A stretch of 15,720 nucleotides of DNA from JAATGI01 sp036510675. Its GTDB lineage: Bacteria > Pseudomonadota > Alphaproteobacteria > ATCC43930 > CGMCC-115725. Positions 1-7,233 of the stretch are shown here, in pieces (the stretch's first letter is position 1; every line of letters starts with the position of its first letter). The stretch is taken from positions 1-15,720 of the forward strand of contig DATCDN010000075.1 in the NCBI GenBank assembly GCA_036510675.1, given 5' to 3'. The position numbers were made by a program, and so were the translations under genes. The notes below the pieces were generated by a model. It saw only the letters and a list, made by a program, of their open reading frames with translations. It made no database searches and was not told where the DNA came from.

Positions 1-277
1 GGTCAGAGTTGCGTGTTGCAACCCAACACTACTCGGGATCGCCGCGGTGGCCGCTAACCGGCCCGCCTGCGCCAGACTCGTGGCGGTCGCTCCGGCGGGC
101 CGGTCAGCGGCCTCCTACACCACCACCAGGGACACGACCATACGGACCGGCTGGGCACGTCTCAGCGACGAACAACGATTTAGTTTTTACAACGCTGAAG
201 AGGATTCGATCTGCGCTTGGATACGCCAGCGCGGCTGGACGCTCGTTGGTGGAAGTCAATCGAGGGAACGGAAGTGA
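1..277. other. Left flank without a supported gene
   Basis: No convincing gene is visible in these 277 bases. The open frames present are short, Arg/Pro-rich in composition and lack ribosome-binding sites. The stretch contains a small inverted repeat (13-29) and a large hairpin (49-112), followed by a more AT-rich patch around 178-200. By position it should hold the prophage left end or the host junction, but I could not identify a Mu-type terminus or repeated transposase-binding sites by eye. Confidence 0.4.
49..112. repeat. Large imperfect hairpin with nested stem
   Basis: The arms 49-67 (GGCCGCTAACCGGCCCGCC) and 94-112 (GGCGGGCCGGTCAGCGGCC) are inverted repeats matching at 18 of 19 positions. 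The 26-base loop carries a second short stem, CGCCA (70-74) with TGGCG (81-85). No T-run follows on either side, so it is not a classical intrinsic terminator. It could be a REP/BIME-like chromosomal repeat, a structured RNA, or part of a mobile element end. The pairing is read directly from the sequence; the role is unknown. Confidence 0.7.
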
Positions 278-601
278 TCAATCCAAAGCGGCGATCCCGC
301 GCTCCAAATGGCCTATCAAACGCTCCGCGAAGTCTCGTTCGAGCGGGATTTCGGCCACCAGTCCTCCTGGCTGAGGTTTGCCTGCCGTCGTCACCGAATG
401 CCGGAGCAATTCTGCATGCTCGCGCGGCATTTTTTTGTCCCCGATCAGTTCGGGCGAATCGGCAAGACGTTGAAGTAATTCGGCTATTTTACGCGCGAAG
501 GAAGGCATGAGGGCTATGTTCAGCGACCTCCCTTCAATCGTCGTCAACTTGATTTCAATGGAACCGCCGCTTGTGCCGCGGCCGGTCGCGCCAATTGTCA
601 C
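278..601 (-). CDS. Unrecognised small protein, divergent from the early operon
   Basis: A 107-residue protein that I do not recognise. It begins with a Gly/Thr-rich leader and a beta-strand-like stretch (SIEIKLTTIEGRSLNIAL), then helical segments (FARKIAELLQRLA, then ERDFAERLIGHLERG). It has no visible helix-turn-helix, membrane segment or signal peptide. Position and orientation, leftmost and divergent from the transposition genes, are where Mu-like phages often keep their repressor, but nothing in the protein supports repressor function. The chosen start is a GTG at 601. A better-looking ATG at 617, preceded by a G-rich stretch, is in another frame (MAKTISDNW...) and would need an indel to join, which is plausible given the damage elsewhere. 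It may also be a host gene. Confidence 0.5.
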   Translation of the reverse strand: MTIGATGRGTSGGSIEIKLTTIEGRSLNIALMPSFARKIAELLQRLADSPELIGDKKMPREHAELLRHSVTTAGKPQPGGLVAEIPLERDFAERLIGHLERGIAALD

Positions 602-693
602 TGATTGTTTTCGCCATCTTTCGCCCCACCAATCTGAATTTAACGGCGCCTCACTATGGCGCGCGCCGGTCAGACGGAAGCGGTCGTTAGAAA
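602..693. promoter_or_regulatory. Divergent intergenic region, candidate early control region
   Basis: This 92-base gap separates the leftward gene from the first rightward early gene and must contain both start regions. It has two direct copies of TTTCGCC at 609-615 and 619-625, exactly 10 bp apart (one helical turn), which could be an operator. No convincing -35/-10 pair could be picked by eye; TTTAAC near 640-645 is a weak -10-like element. The role is inferred from position. Confidence 0.3.
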
Positions 694-1152
694 ATGGCCC
701 GCGATCCGCTGACGCTCGATCTGTTGAATTGGGAGCCGCCCGATGTGGCGAGCGGCTCGGATCATCATCTCGGCGGCCGCGCTTCCCTCGATCATAAAAT
801 TGCTCGCCTCGTCTCCCGCGCGCTGCAGCAGGCGCGCGAGGAAAAGCGGGTGAGCCGTCACGACGTGGTCAATGCCATGTCGAGCTATCTAGGCCGGCGT
901 CTTTCCGTACAGATGCTGGAGAAATGGGCGTCCGAAGGCTCGGAATCGCACCGCATTCCGCTCGATGTCTTCGCAGCGTTGATCGACGCCACCGAATATC
1001 GCGATCTGATCGGCTTCGTTCCGTCCCTCTTCGGCCACATCGCCGTGCGGCGCCGCTATGGCGAGATCATCGAACTGCATCTGATCGAGGAACACGAGCG
1101 GGATATCGCGGAGCGGAAGCGCGCGCTGCCCCTTAGATGGCGAGGGCGCTGA
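694..1152 (+). CDS. Putative phage DNA-binding protein upstream of the transposase
   Basis: A 152-residue protein, apparently intact. The segment around residues 47-80 (SRHDVVNAMSSYLGRRLSVQMLEKWASE) reads like a helix-turn-helix region, followed by a helical part (IPLDVFAALIDATEYRDLIGFV) and a charged C-terminus (ELHLIEEHERDIAERKR). Proteins of this type lie directly before the A transposase in Mu-like prophages of alphaproteobacteria and occupy the place of Mu Ner, the early negative regulator. The gene stops at 1152, six bases before the transposase start, so the two are probably cotranscribed. Its ribosome-binding site is weak. Regulatory function is inferred from context; no partner or operator can be assigned. 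Confidence 0.7.
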   Translation: MARDPLTLDLLNWEPPDVASGSDHHLGGRASLDHKIARLVSRALQQAREEKRVSRHDVVNAMSSYLGRRLSVQMLEKWASEGSESHRIPLDVFAALIDATEYRDLIGFVPSLFGHIAVRRRYGEIIELHLIEEHERDIAERKRALPLRWRGR

Positions 1153-1158
1153 CGCAGC

Positions 1159-3321
1159 ATGTCGGGGGGAGCCAAAGGCTGGTTGAGCGCCGCCGAGATC
1201 GCCGATCTTGCGCTCAAGGGCCTGCCGATCGGCAAGCGCCAGGTCAATGACATTGCAATCCAGAAGGGATGGAATTCTAACGAAGGGCAGTGCCGGCGCC
1301 GCGCTAACCGCGGCGGCGGACGCGAATATCACATCACGCTGCTGCCGGAAGACGCCCGCCTCGATTATCAAATACGCATGCTGCGCGTCGATAAGGACGG
1401 AGCGGACCTTATCTCCGAGGCGGTATCACACCCGGATGCGTGGCAGCTCTCGGCCGGCGCGTCGGTGGCACGCGACGCCCGGCTCCTGATTCTCGATGCA
1501 TCGCGCACGATGGGACGACAATCGGGATTGTCGGCCGCCGCCGCCGATCGCGCCTTCGCGGCGCTCTACAATGCCGGGCAAATAGACCTGGCCGCATGGA
1601 TCAAGACGCAAGTGCCGCGCGTATCGGTGCGCACGCTGGCGCGATGGCGATCACTCGCGCGGGCCGACCGGAGCAATCGCCTCGGATATGATTCCTCATC
1701 AGCGCGGAGGGGCAAAGGTCTTCTGGAGGTCGCCAATGGCGGCGAGGTCCAGACCCATATGCTCGGAGTGATCGTATTTCAGCCGCATCTGTCCGCCGAG
1801 GCGATCCGCAATCTGGTCATCGCGAAATTTGGTGAAACGATCCACGATCAAAATGGCGAAGTCCGCGCGATCCCACCGTTGCGCACCTTTCAGCACCATT
1901 TGAAGGCGCTGAAAGCGACTCGCAAAGTAGAGCTGGTCGCGCTCACCAATCCCGACCTATTCCGCGGCAAGTACAAGGCCTCCGGCCTTGGCACCTTTGC
2001 CTGGGTAAGGCACGTCAACCAGCTCTGGCAGATCGACGCTTCGCCGGCCGACGTGCTGTGCGTCGATGGGCGTTACAGCATTTATCTGCTGATCGATATC
2101 TGGACGCGGCGCATCATCATCTATGTATCGCGGACTCCGCGCGCGCAGGCGGTGGCGATGCTGATCCGAAAGGGCATCCTTGCCTGGGGCGCGCCGCGCG
2201 CAGTCAAAACGGATCGGCTCCGATTTTGTCGCCAATGCGACGCGGGCGCTATTCGCCGCGCTCGATATCGAGGCCATGCGGTCGAGACCCTACGAGCCGA
2301 CCGAGAAGGCGCATGTCGAGCGTGCGATAGGCATCTTCCAGCACCAATTGACGCCGCTGCTACCGGGCTTCACAGGCCACAACGTCGCCGACCGGAAGAA
2401 GATCGAGGAGCGTCGCAGCTTCGCGGCTCGGCTCGGCACGAGCGACGAGGAAGCCTTTTGCGTCCAATTAACGACCACGAGCCTGCAAAAACACCGTGAC
2501 GCTTGGGCCGAGGATATTTATCAGCACCACGCGCACGAAGGCTTGGGAGGCGCCTCCCCATTTCAGGTCGCGGCCCAGTCGCCCGATGCGATCCGCACCG
2601 TCGAAGTCCGCGCGCTCGATATGCTGGTGGCGCCGCTGGTCGGCCGCGACGGCTATCGCACCGTTACTAAGTCGGGCATCAGGGTCGATGGCGCGCATTA
2701 CCTCATCGGCCATGTGCTGCCGGAGACGCGCGTGTTCTGCCGCCAGGACCCGGCCGATCTCGGGCGCCTCCTGGTATTCGATGCGGCGGCACAGACCTAT
2801 CTCGGCGAGGCGGTCTGTCCCGCGCTGGCCGGCCTTGATCCTGTCGAGACGGTCAAGATCGCGAAGGCCGAACAGAAGCGCGTCATCGACGAAGGCACGG
2901 CCGCGATCCGCCGCGAGGTGAAGCGGATCGCGACAGGACCGGCGCTCGCCAATCTGATCCGCCGCGTGGCCGCTCGCGATGCGACCAACGTGCTCGAATT
3001 TCCGAAGACCGAAGTTCCACATGAAACACCGCAAATCGCCGCGGCGCTCGATGCCGTGACGCCTCGCGCGCCGGCCGCACTCTCACCCGAGCAGGCAGCG
3101 GCGCACGAAAAGCTCAAAGCGGAATTCGAAACGGCATCGCAGCCGCCGGCACAGGTGATTGAGCGCTTTCCCGACCAACCAAAAAAATGCGCTTCCGGCG
3201 CGCGGAAGAGCTGCGGCGCCTGATCGATGCGGGAGTGCCGATCGATCCCGCACAGCTCGACTGGCTCCTGCACTACGAAAAAAGCGCCGAATGCAAAGGC
3301 TTTCGCGACGTCTTCGGTTGA
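1159..3321 (+). pseudogene. Mu A-type DDE transposase, two frame breaks
   Basis: Transposase of the Mu A family (phage gene A), which cuts and joins prophage ends for replicative transposition. The N-terminus (residues 1-75, WLSAAEIADLALKGLPIGKR) resembles the Mu DNA-binding domain. The catalytic core shows D293 (WQIDASPAD), D352 (KTDNGSDF after correction) and E388 (EKAHVERAIG), a DDE triad with a 35-residue D-E spacing. Frame 1 breaks directly after D352 at 2214/2215, where two bases (AA of an Asn codon) are missing. The frame then runs to an A7 run at 3181-3187 and must shift -1 to read the conserved tail (FRRAEELRRLIDAGVPID...), ending at TGA 3319-3321. Corrected length is about 721 residues, against 663 for Mu A. 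As written, no full-length enzyme is made. Confidence 0.85.
3181..3208 (+). promoter_or_regulatory. Candidate -1 frameshift signal in transposase tail
   Basis: A7 at 3181-3187 sits in the frame as CCA AAA AAA, so it matches the X XXY YYZ slippery heptamer in the phase needed for a -1 shift. Four bases downstream a stem-loop follows: CTTCCG (3192-3197), loop GCGCG, CGGAAG (3203-3208). Slipping -1 continues into the conserved C-terminal tail; not slipping stops at 3223 after CASGARKSCGA. The alternative is one A lost from an A8 run, which yields the same long protein. Confidence 0.4.
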
Positions 3322-3328
3322 GGTTCTC

Positions 3329-4043
3329 ATGGACACGACAACGCCCCCCGCGCCACTCCGTAACGTCACGCTCTTCGCGGCCCTCGTGCGCGAGTTGCAC
3401 GATCGCGACCCGCCCGATCTTCCTGGCCTCGGCGTGTACTACGGCGTCTCGGGGCTCGGCAAGACGAGGCCAGCATCTGGGCCGCGAACCGGCACCGCGC
3501 GATCTATGTCGAGGTCGGGCCGTACATCACCGCACGCGGCTTGATGAAGAAAATCCTGATGGAGCTGGGGGTCGCGACCCCGCATGGCTCTGTCGACGAC
3601 ATGATCGCCGAGGCGGCGACCCTGATTGCATCCGATCGCAAGCGACCCTTGCTGATCGATGAGGCGCACTGGCTGGCGGAGAAACGCTTCATCCACATCG
3701 TGCGCGAATTGCACGACAAGAGCATGGGCACGATCATCCTGACCGGCGAAGAGACGCTGCGCACGCAAATCAGGGCGTTCTCCCGCGTCGACAATTGCGT
3801 GCTGCGCGACGCCGAGGCGCTGGCCTGCGATCTCGATGACGCGCGGGAATTGCGCAAGACGGTCTGTCCCGCGATCGGCGTCGCGGATGAACTGCTGAAG
3901 GCGATCCTATCGACGTCCGGCGGCAATAGCGGCGCATCGTCGTTCATCTCGCCCAAATCCGTCAGGAGGCGTTGAAGCGCGGCATCAAATCGATCTCGTT
4001 GGCCGAATTCCCGATCGAGCCGGCGCCCGCGAGGCGCAAATGA
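3329..4043 (+). pseudogene. Mu B-type AAA+ ATPase, two frame breaks
   Basis: ATP-dependent target-DNA selector of the Mu B family, partner of the A transposase. A Shine-Dalgarno GAGG at 3320-3323 lies five bases before the ATG at 3329. Walker A is GVSGLGKT (residues 39-46) and Walker B is PLLIDEAHWL; the region after (GTIILTGEETLRTQIRAFSRV) has the sensor-like look of this family. Frame 2 breaks right after Walker A (3466-3470), where one G seems missing from ACG-GAG-GCC. Frame 1 then runs to about 3928-3934, where one base is again missing, and the corrected end (RIVVHLAQIRQEALKRGIKSISLAEF...) stops at 4043. That stop forms an ATGA overlap with the next gene, which supports the correction. 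Corrected length is about 238 residues, shorter than Mu B (312), as is common in alphaproteobacterial relatives. Confidence 0.8.
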
Positions 4044-4660
4044 GCCGTCAGCGCGGAACGCCAGATCACATCGTCGCCAAGCTGCGATTGACGCGCGGCT
4101 ATGAATTTTTCTGGCAGGTAATCCGCGATCTCGACAGGCGTGGCCCCTGGACGGCGTCCGATGTTGAGGCCCGCAGCAGTGCCGATCATTCGACCGTCCA
4201 CGAATATGTGCGGCGCCTCGCCAAGGGTGGTTTCGTTGAGGCCCAAGGCAAGCGGCCTGGCAGCCACCCCGGCTACGCGGCTCCCCTCTATAGGCTCGTT
4301 CGCGACGGCCGTGAGGCACCGCGTCTGCGCAGCGATGGCACAGTGCTACCGGAGCCCGGTCAGGAAACGATCTGGCGCGCGGCAAAGATGCTCAAATCGT
4401 TCACTTTGGTGGAACTCCATACGTCCTGCGGCGGTGCATCGAACGCCGTCTCTTATGCGGCGGTACGTCGCTACGCGCGGCACCTCGCCGACGCCGGCAT
4501 CTTCTCGGAGCTAAGGCGCGGTGGGCGCCCCCAGCAAGCAAAATATTTGGTGGCGCGCAATCTCGGCGGGAAGGCGCCGCAGATACTGCGCGCGCACATC
4601 GTCTTCGATCCGAATTCCAATCAGGTCATCGGCATTGCCGAGGCGAGCGAGACGCCATGA
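4040..4660 (+). CDS. Phage early protein with two winged-helix-like halves
   Basis: A 206-residue intact protein without a membrane segment. Two segments look like winged helices: residues 31-70 (GPWTASDVEARSSADHSTV, EYVRRLAKGGFVE) and about 110-165 (ETIWRAAKMLKSFTLVEL, VRRYARHLADAGIFSE). Each ends in a basic wing-like turn (EAQGKRPGSH; RRGGRPQQAKY). The C-terminus ends with HIVFDPNSNQVIG. It starts in an ATGA overlap with the ATPase gene and ends in another with the HTH regulator, so it belongs to the same early transcript. Genes of this kind are common after A and B in Mu-like prophages of alphaproteobacteria. DNA binding is inferred from fold-like patterns; the target is unknown. Confidence 0.7.
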   Translation: MSRQRGTPDHIVAKLRLTRGYEFFWQVIRDLDRRGPWTASDVEARSSADHSTVHEYVRRLAKGGFVEAQGKRPGSHPGYAAPLYRLVRDGREAPRLRSDGTVLPEPGQETIWRAAKMLKSFTLVELHTSCGGASNAVSYAAVRRYARHLADAGIFSELRRGGRPQQAKYLVARNLGGKAPQILRAHIVFDPNSNQVIGIAEASETP

Positions 4661-5052
4661 CATGCGGACCGAAAAAGGGCGCCACCTCGCAAAAGGACTT
4701 TGTTGCGTCGGCAGAGGCGGCGTGGGGCGTCGACATGCCCGATTGGGTACTGGTGATGGCCGAAGAGGCGACGCGCACCAGCGGGGCCGCACTGGCCAAG
4801 CGGCTGGGCTATTCCAGCTCTGTCGTGAGCCAGGTGCTGAACCACCGCTATTCGCTGGGCGATCTCGACCGCGTGGAGGCCGCGGTGCGCGGCGCGCTGA
4901 TGGGCGTGACTGTGGTTTGTCCGGTGCTCGGCGAGATCGGACGCGATCACTGCCTCATGGAACGGCGCGAGCCCCATCGCGCGACCAGCGCCATGCGTGC
5001 CCAGCTTTTCCACGCCTGCAAGACCTGCAGCCACCGGCGGGCACCGCGATGA
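4657..5052 (+). CDS. HTH regulator-like protein with Cys/His-rich C-terminus
   Basis: A 131-residue protein. The central segment (residues 38-66, ATRTSGAALAKRLGYSSSVVSQVLNHRY) is a good helix-turn-helix of the Cro/XRE or LacI-like type. The C-terminal half has CPVLGEIGRDHC followed by HACKTCSH, a spacing of Cys and His residues that could bind a metal. Start and stop both overlap the neighbours by ATGA, implying translational coupling. The role is probably early or lysogeny control or DNA transposition support, inferred from position only. The gene is intact, unlike the ATPase before it. Confidence 0.7.
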   Translation: MTCGPKKGATSQKDFVASAEAAWGVDMPDWVLVMAEEATRTSGAALAKRLGYSSSVVSQVLNHRYSLGDLDRVEAAVRGALMGVTVVCPVLGEIGRDHCLMERREPHRATSAMRAQLFHACKTCSHRRAPR

Positions 5053-5420
5053 TCGACGAGCGTCGTCATTTCCGCATCGGCGACGCGGTCGAATTCGCGG
5101 CCGGCAAGGACCTGGTCGTTGGCACTGTCTCGACCTTTCGTCTGACGCCGAGACCGCACGGCGAGATGCAGACGCTTTCGGTCACCACTGTTGATGGCCG
5201 GATTTATCACGGCATCGACGCCACGACGGTACGGCCGATCGCTGGGCGAGCAACGCAAGGCATCATGCGCGCCGAGGTGCGTTCGCCCGACCATATCGAC
5301 GCGCGCGCGGTGGCCCGTCGCGCCGTGACGCCGCGCGGCGCGGTGGGTGTCTCCGTCCATGAAATCCGAGCGCTCGCGGCCGACTATCTCGCCCTCCTCG
5401 AACTCACGGAGACCTCATGA
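5049..5420 (+). CDS. Hypothetical early phage protein
   Basis: A 123-residue protein that I do not recognise. The N-terminal half is beta-rich (HFRIGDAVEFAAGKDLVVGTVSTFRL, then QTLSVTTVDGRIYHGIDATTVRPI), resembling a small SH3-like barrel. The C-terminal half is helical (AVGVSVHEIRALAADYLALLEL). The ATG at 5049 lies inside the ATGA overlap with the preceding regulator gene, and the stop overlaps the ATG of the next small gene. A longer open frame exists upstream but would overlap the regulator entirely, so it is ignored. Function unknown; early operon member. Confidence 0.65.
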   Translation: MIDERRHFRIGDAVEFAAGKDLVVGTVSTFRLTPRPHGEMQTLSVTTVDGRIYHGIDATTVRPIAGRATQGIMRAEVRSPDHIDARAVARRAVTPRGAVGVSVHEIRALAADYLALLELTETS

Positions 5421-5593
5421 CGGAACCCTTGCGGCTGCCCCAGCGCAGCCTTGGCGCGCGGCGCACGCTCTTTGACGGCACGCGCTTCGTGCCGTCGTTG
5501 CGCATTGTCGCAATGGGCGGCGCCATCGCTCGGCCGGCGCCGCGTCCGCGCCGGCTCGCGAGGCGGATCAAGCAATTGCTTGGGCGCGCCTGA
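5417..5593 (+). CDS. Small Arg-rich hypothetical protein
   Basis: A 58-residue, strongly basic protein (MTEPLRLPQRSLGARRTLFDG...PRPRRLARRIKQLLGRA). It starts in an ATGA overlap with the previous gene, and its stop overlaps the presumed Gam start (TGATG), so both ends are tied into the early operon. No domain is recognisable. The Arg-rich C-terminus could bind nucleic acid. It is supported mainly by the precise overlaps at both ends, not by similarity. Confidence 0.5.
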   Translation: MTEPLRLPQRSLGARRTLFDGTRFVPSLRIVAMGGAIARPAPRPRRLARRIKQLLGRA

Positions 5594-6125
5594 TGGCGTC
5601 CCCCAAAAACAGGCAGGCGTGAAAGCCGTCGCGATGTGGGCGCCGGCTAGCGCCGACGAGGCCGACACCGCGATCGCCGAAATCGGCGAGCTGCAGCGCC
5701 AGCGTACCGTCATCGAGACCGACCTCAACGAAGCGCTCGCGGCACTCAAGATCGTCGCCGAAGATGAGGCCGCGCCGGTCAACGCGCGGCTGAAGGAGCT
5801 GACCGAGGGCGTGCATGCATTCTGCGCCGCGAACCGGGCCACGCTGACCGACGACGGCGCGACCAAGACGCACAAATTTGGCAACGGCGAGGTCTCCTGG
5901 CGCCAACGTCCGCCGAAGGTGACGATCGGCCATATCGAGACAGTCATCGCCTCGATCAAGGCGCTGCGGCTCAAGCAGTTCCTGCGCATCAAGGAGGAAA
6001 TCAACAAGGAGGCAATGCTCGCCCAGCCGGAATTGGCTATCTCCATTCCGCGCGTCTCGATCGGGAGCGCCGGCGAAAATTTCATCATCAAGCCATTTTC
6101 AACGGACTTGGAAGTGGTGTCGTGA
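5593..6125 (+). CDS. Host-nuclease inhibitor Gam, one frame break near the start
   Basis: Mu Gam family, which binds linear double-stranded DNA ends and protects them from host exonucleases such as RecBCD. The body shows the expected features: a coiled-coil region (DEADTAIAEIGELQRQRTVIETDLNEALAALK), then KTHKFGNGEVSWRQRPPKVTI and the end RVSIGSAGENFIIKPF. From the ATG at 5593 the frame runs only nine codons (MASPKNRQA). One base is missing in the C5-A5 stretch 5600-5609; restoring a C gives MASPQKQAGVKAV and a protein of about 177 residues, close to Mu Gam (174). Without correction, translation could start at the GTG near 5619 or the ATG at 5634. It ends in a GTGA overlap with the next gene. 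Confidence 0.85.
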
Positions 6126-6349
6126 CGGGCGCCATGATTCCGCCGCCGCGTTTTGAGATCGATCGCCAGCGCCAGCTCATCGTGCACATCGGCACCGAGG
6201 CTCATTCGCTGGGCATCTACCCGCCGAAAGACTCGAAGCAAGCCTCGGCAATGTTGATGCGAATATTTTTTCTGGGCGCCCGCGCGAAGCGACAGGAGAT
6301 GGCTTCCGTTCTCGCAGGCACAGAAGATCAAGAGTTGTTGGAAATATAG
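6122..6349 (+). CDS. Small hypothetical protein after Gam
   Basis: A 75-residue protein starting with GTG inside the GTGA overlap with gam. It opens with an Ile/Pro segment (MIPPPRFEIDRQRQLIVHIGTEAHSLGIYP), then a helix (KQASAMLMRIFFLGARAKRQEMASVLAG). No family is recognised. It is intact and ends two bases before the ATG of the DUF5131 gene. It is supported by the start overlap and normal codon use. Confidence 0.55.
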   Translation: MTGAMIPPPRFEIDRQRQLIVHIGTEAHSLGIYPPKDSKQASAMLMRIFFLGARAKRQEMASVLAGTEDQELLEI

Positions 6350-6351
6350 CG

Positions 6352-7233
6352 ATGGGCGCGAACACCAAAATTGAATGGGCGCATCACACCTTCAATCCGT
6401 GGGTCGGTTGTACGCGTATTTCGCCAGCATGCGATCACTGCTACGCCGCTACTTGGGCGATTCGGACTGGGCATCCCGCGTTATGGGAAGGAGAGCGGCG
6501 CCGGACGAGTTCCGCCAACTGGCAGCAACCGCTGAAATGGGATCATGCCGCTGTTGCGGCTGGCAAACGGCTCCGCGTGTTCTGCGGTTCACTTATGGAT
6601 TTCGCCGACAATCAGGTCCCGAGCCGCTGGCGCGACGATGCGTGGCACCGGATAGACCAGTGCCGAAATCTCGACTGGATGATCCTGTCGAAGCGTCCGC
6701 AGAACTATTTGAAGATGCTGCCCGACCGGCGTGCCGGGTTGCCCGAGTGGGGCAATCACGGATGGCCGCATGTCTGGTTGGGGACGACGGTCGAAGATCG
6801 TTCCCGGCTGCGCAATATCGATCACCTGCGGACAGTGCCGGCCTGCATTAGATTTCTATCGATCGAGCCATACTTGAGGATTTGGGGACCCTGGATCTGG
6901 CGTGCATCGATTTGGTCATCGCCGGCGGCGAATCCGGGCCGCACGCGAGGCCCGCACATCCCGATTGGTTCCGTTCGATCCGTGATCAATGCAACGCAAG
7001 ATTTTACCACCGCCGAACACGCCCGAAGGATTGCGGCCGGAGAAGCATTCAACACTCGTGCGGTTGAGGTTGATGACGACGCATTATCCGAGTTCTACGC
7101 CACGCTCAATCGCAGCGACGGCCCTGAAAATCCCCTGGGCTACCAGTGGATGTACCGCGCCGGCAAGAAGCTCGCGGGCCGGCTTCTGGATGGCCGTCTG
7201 CATGATGATATGCCGGGCATCAAGGACAACTGA
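6352..7233 (+). CDS. DUF5131 (phage Gp37/Gp68) protein, centre out of frame
   Basis: Member of the Gp37/Gp68 family (DUF5131), radical-SAM-like proteins with an N-terminal Cys cluster. The start is typical: TKIEWAHHTFNPWVGCTRISPACDHCY (residues 5-32), with C20, C28 and C31 placed to hold a metal cluster. Further conserved blocks are RVFCGSLMDFADNQVP, LDWMILSKRPQN, WLGTTVEDRSRL and RFLSIEPYL. One base is lost at 6871-6873, so residues about 175-216 are out of frame. In the other frame 6882-6998 reads LACIDLVIAGGESGPHARP...SIRDQCNA, the expected family sequence. At about 6998-7000 a segment that normally holds FFFKQWG is missing, and the frame returns (DFTTAEHARRIAAGEAFN...). The two lesions cancel, leaving one open frame that hides the damage. 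Substrate unknown. Confidence 0.8.
   Translation: MGANTKIEWAHHTFNPWVGCTRISPACDHCYAATWAIRTGHPALWEGERRRTSSANWQQPLKWDHAAVAAGKRLRVFCGSLMDFADNQVPSRWRDDAWHRIDQCRNLDWMILSKRPQNYLKMLPDRRAGLPEWGNHGWPHVWLGTTVEDRSRLRNIDHLRTVPACIRFLSIEPYLRIWGPWIWRASIWSSPAANPGRTRGPHIPIGSVRSVINATQDFTTAEHARRIAAGEAFNTRAVEVDDDALSEFYATLNRSDGPENPLGYQWMYRAGKKLAGRLLDGRLHDDMPGIKDN

Noticed and set aside
49..112. The left hairpin as an intrinsic terminator
   Set aside because: No T-run follows on either strand and no gene ends close to it.
9..374. Rightward open frames covering 9-374, 47-277 and 217-510
   Set aside because: Arg/Pro/Ser-rich translations, no ribosome-binding sites, mutually overlapping and antisense to the more protein-like leftward gene.
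3187..3321. A separate 44-residue gene starting at ATG 3187
   Set aside because: Its sequence (FRRAEELRRLIDAGVPID...) looks like the usual C-terminal end of Mu A-type transposases, so it is treated as the tail of that gene in a shifted frame.
5600..5610. Programmed frameshift at the start of gam
   Set aside because: The stretch CCC AAA AAC is not a canonical in-phase slippery heptamer (the base before AAA AAC is C), so a lost C in the C run is the simpler explanation.
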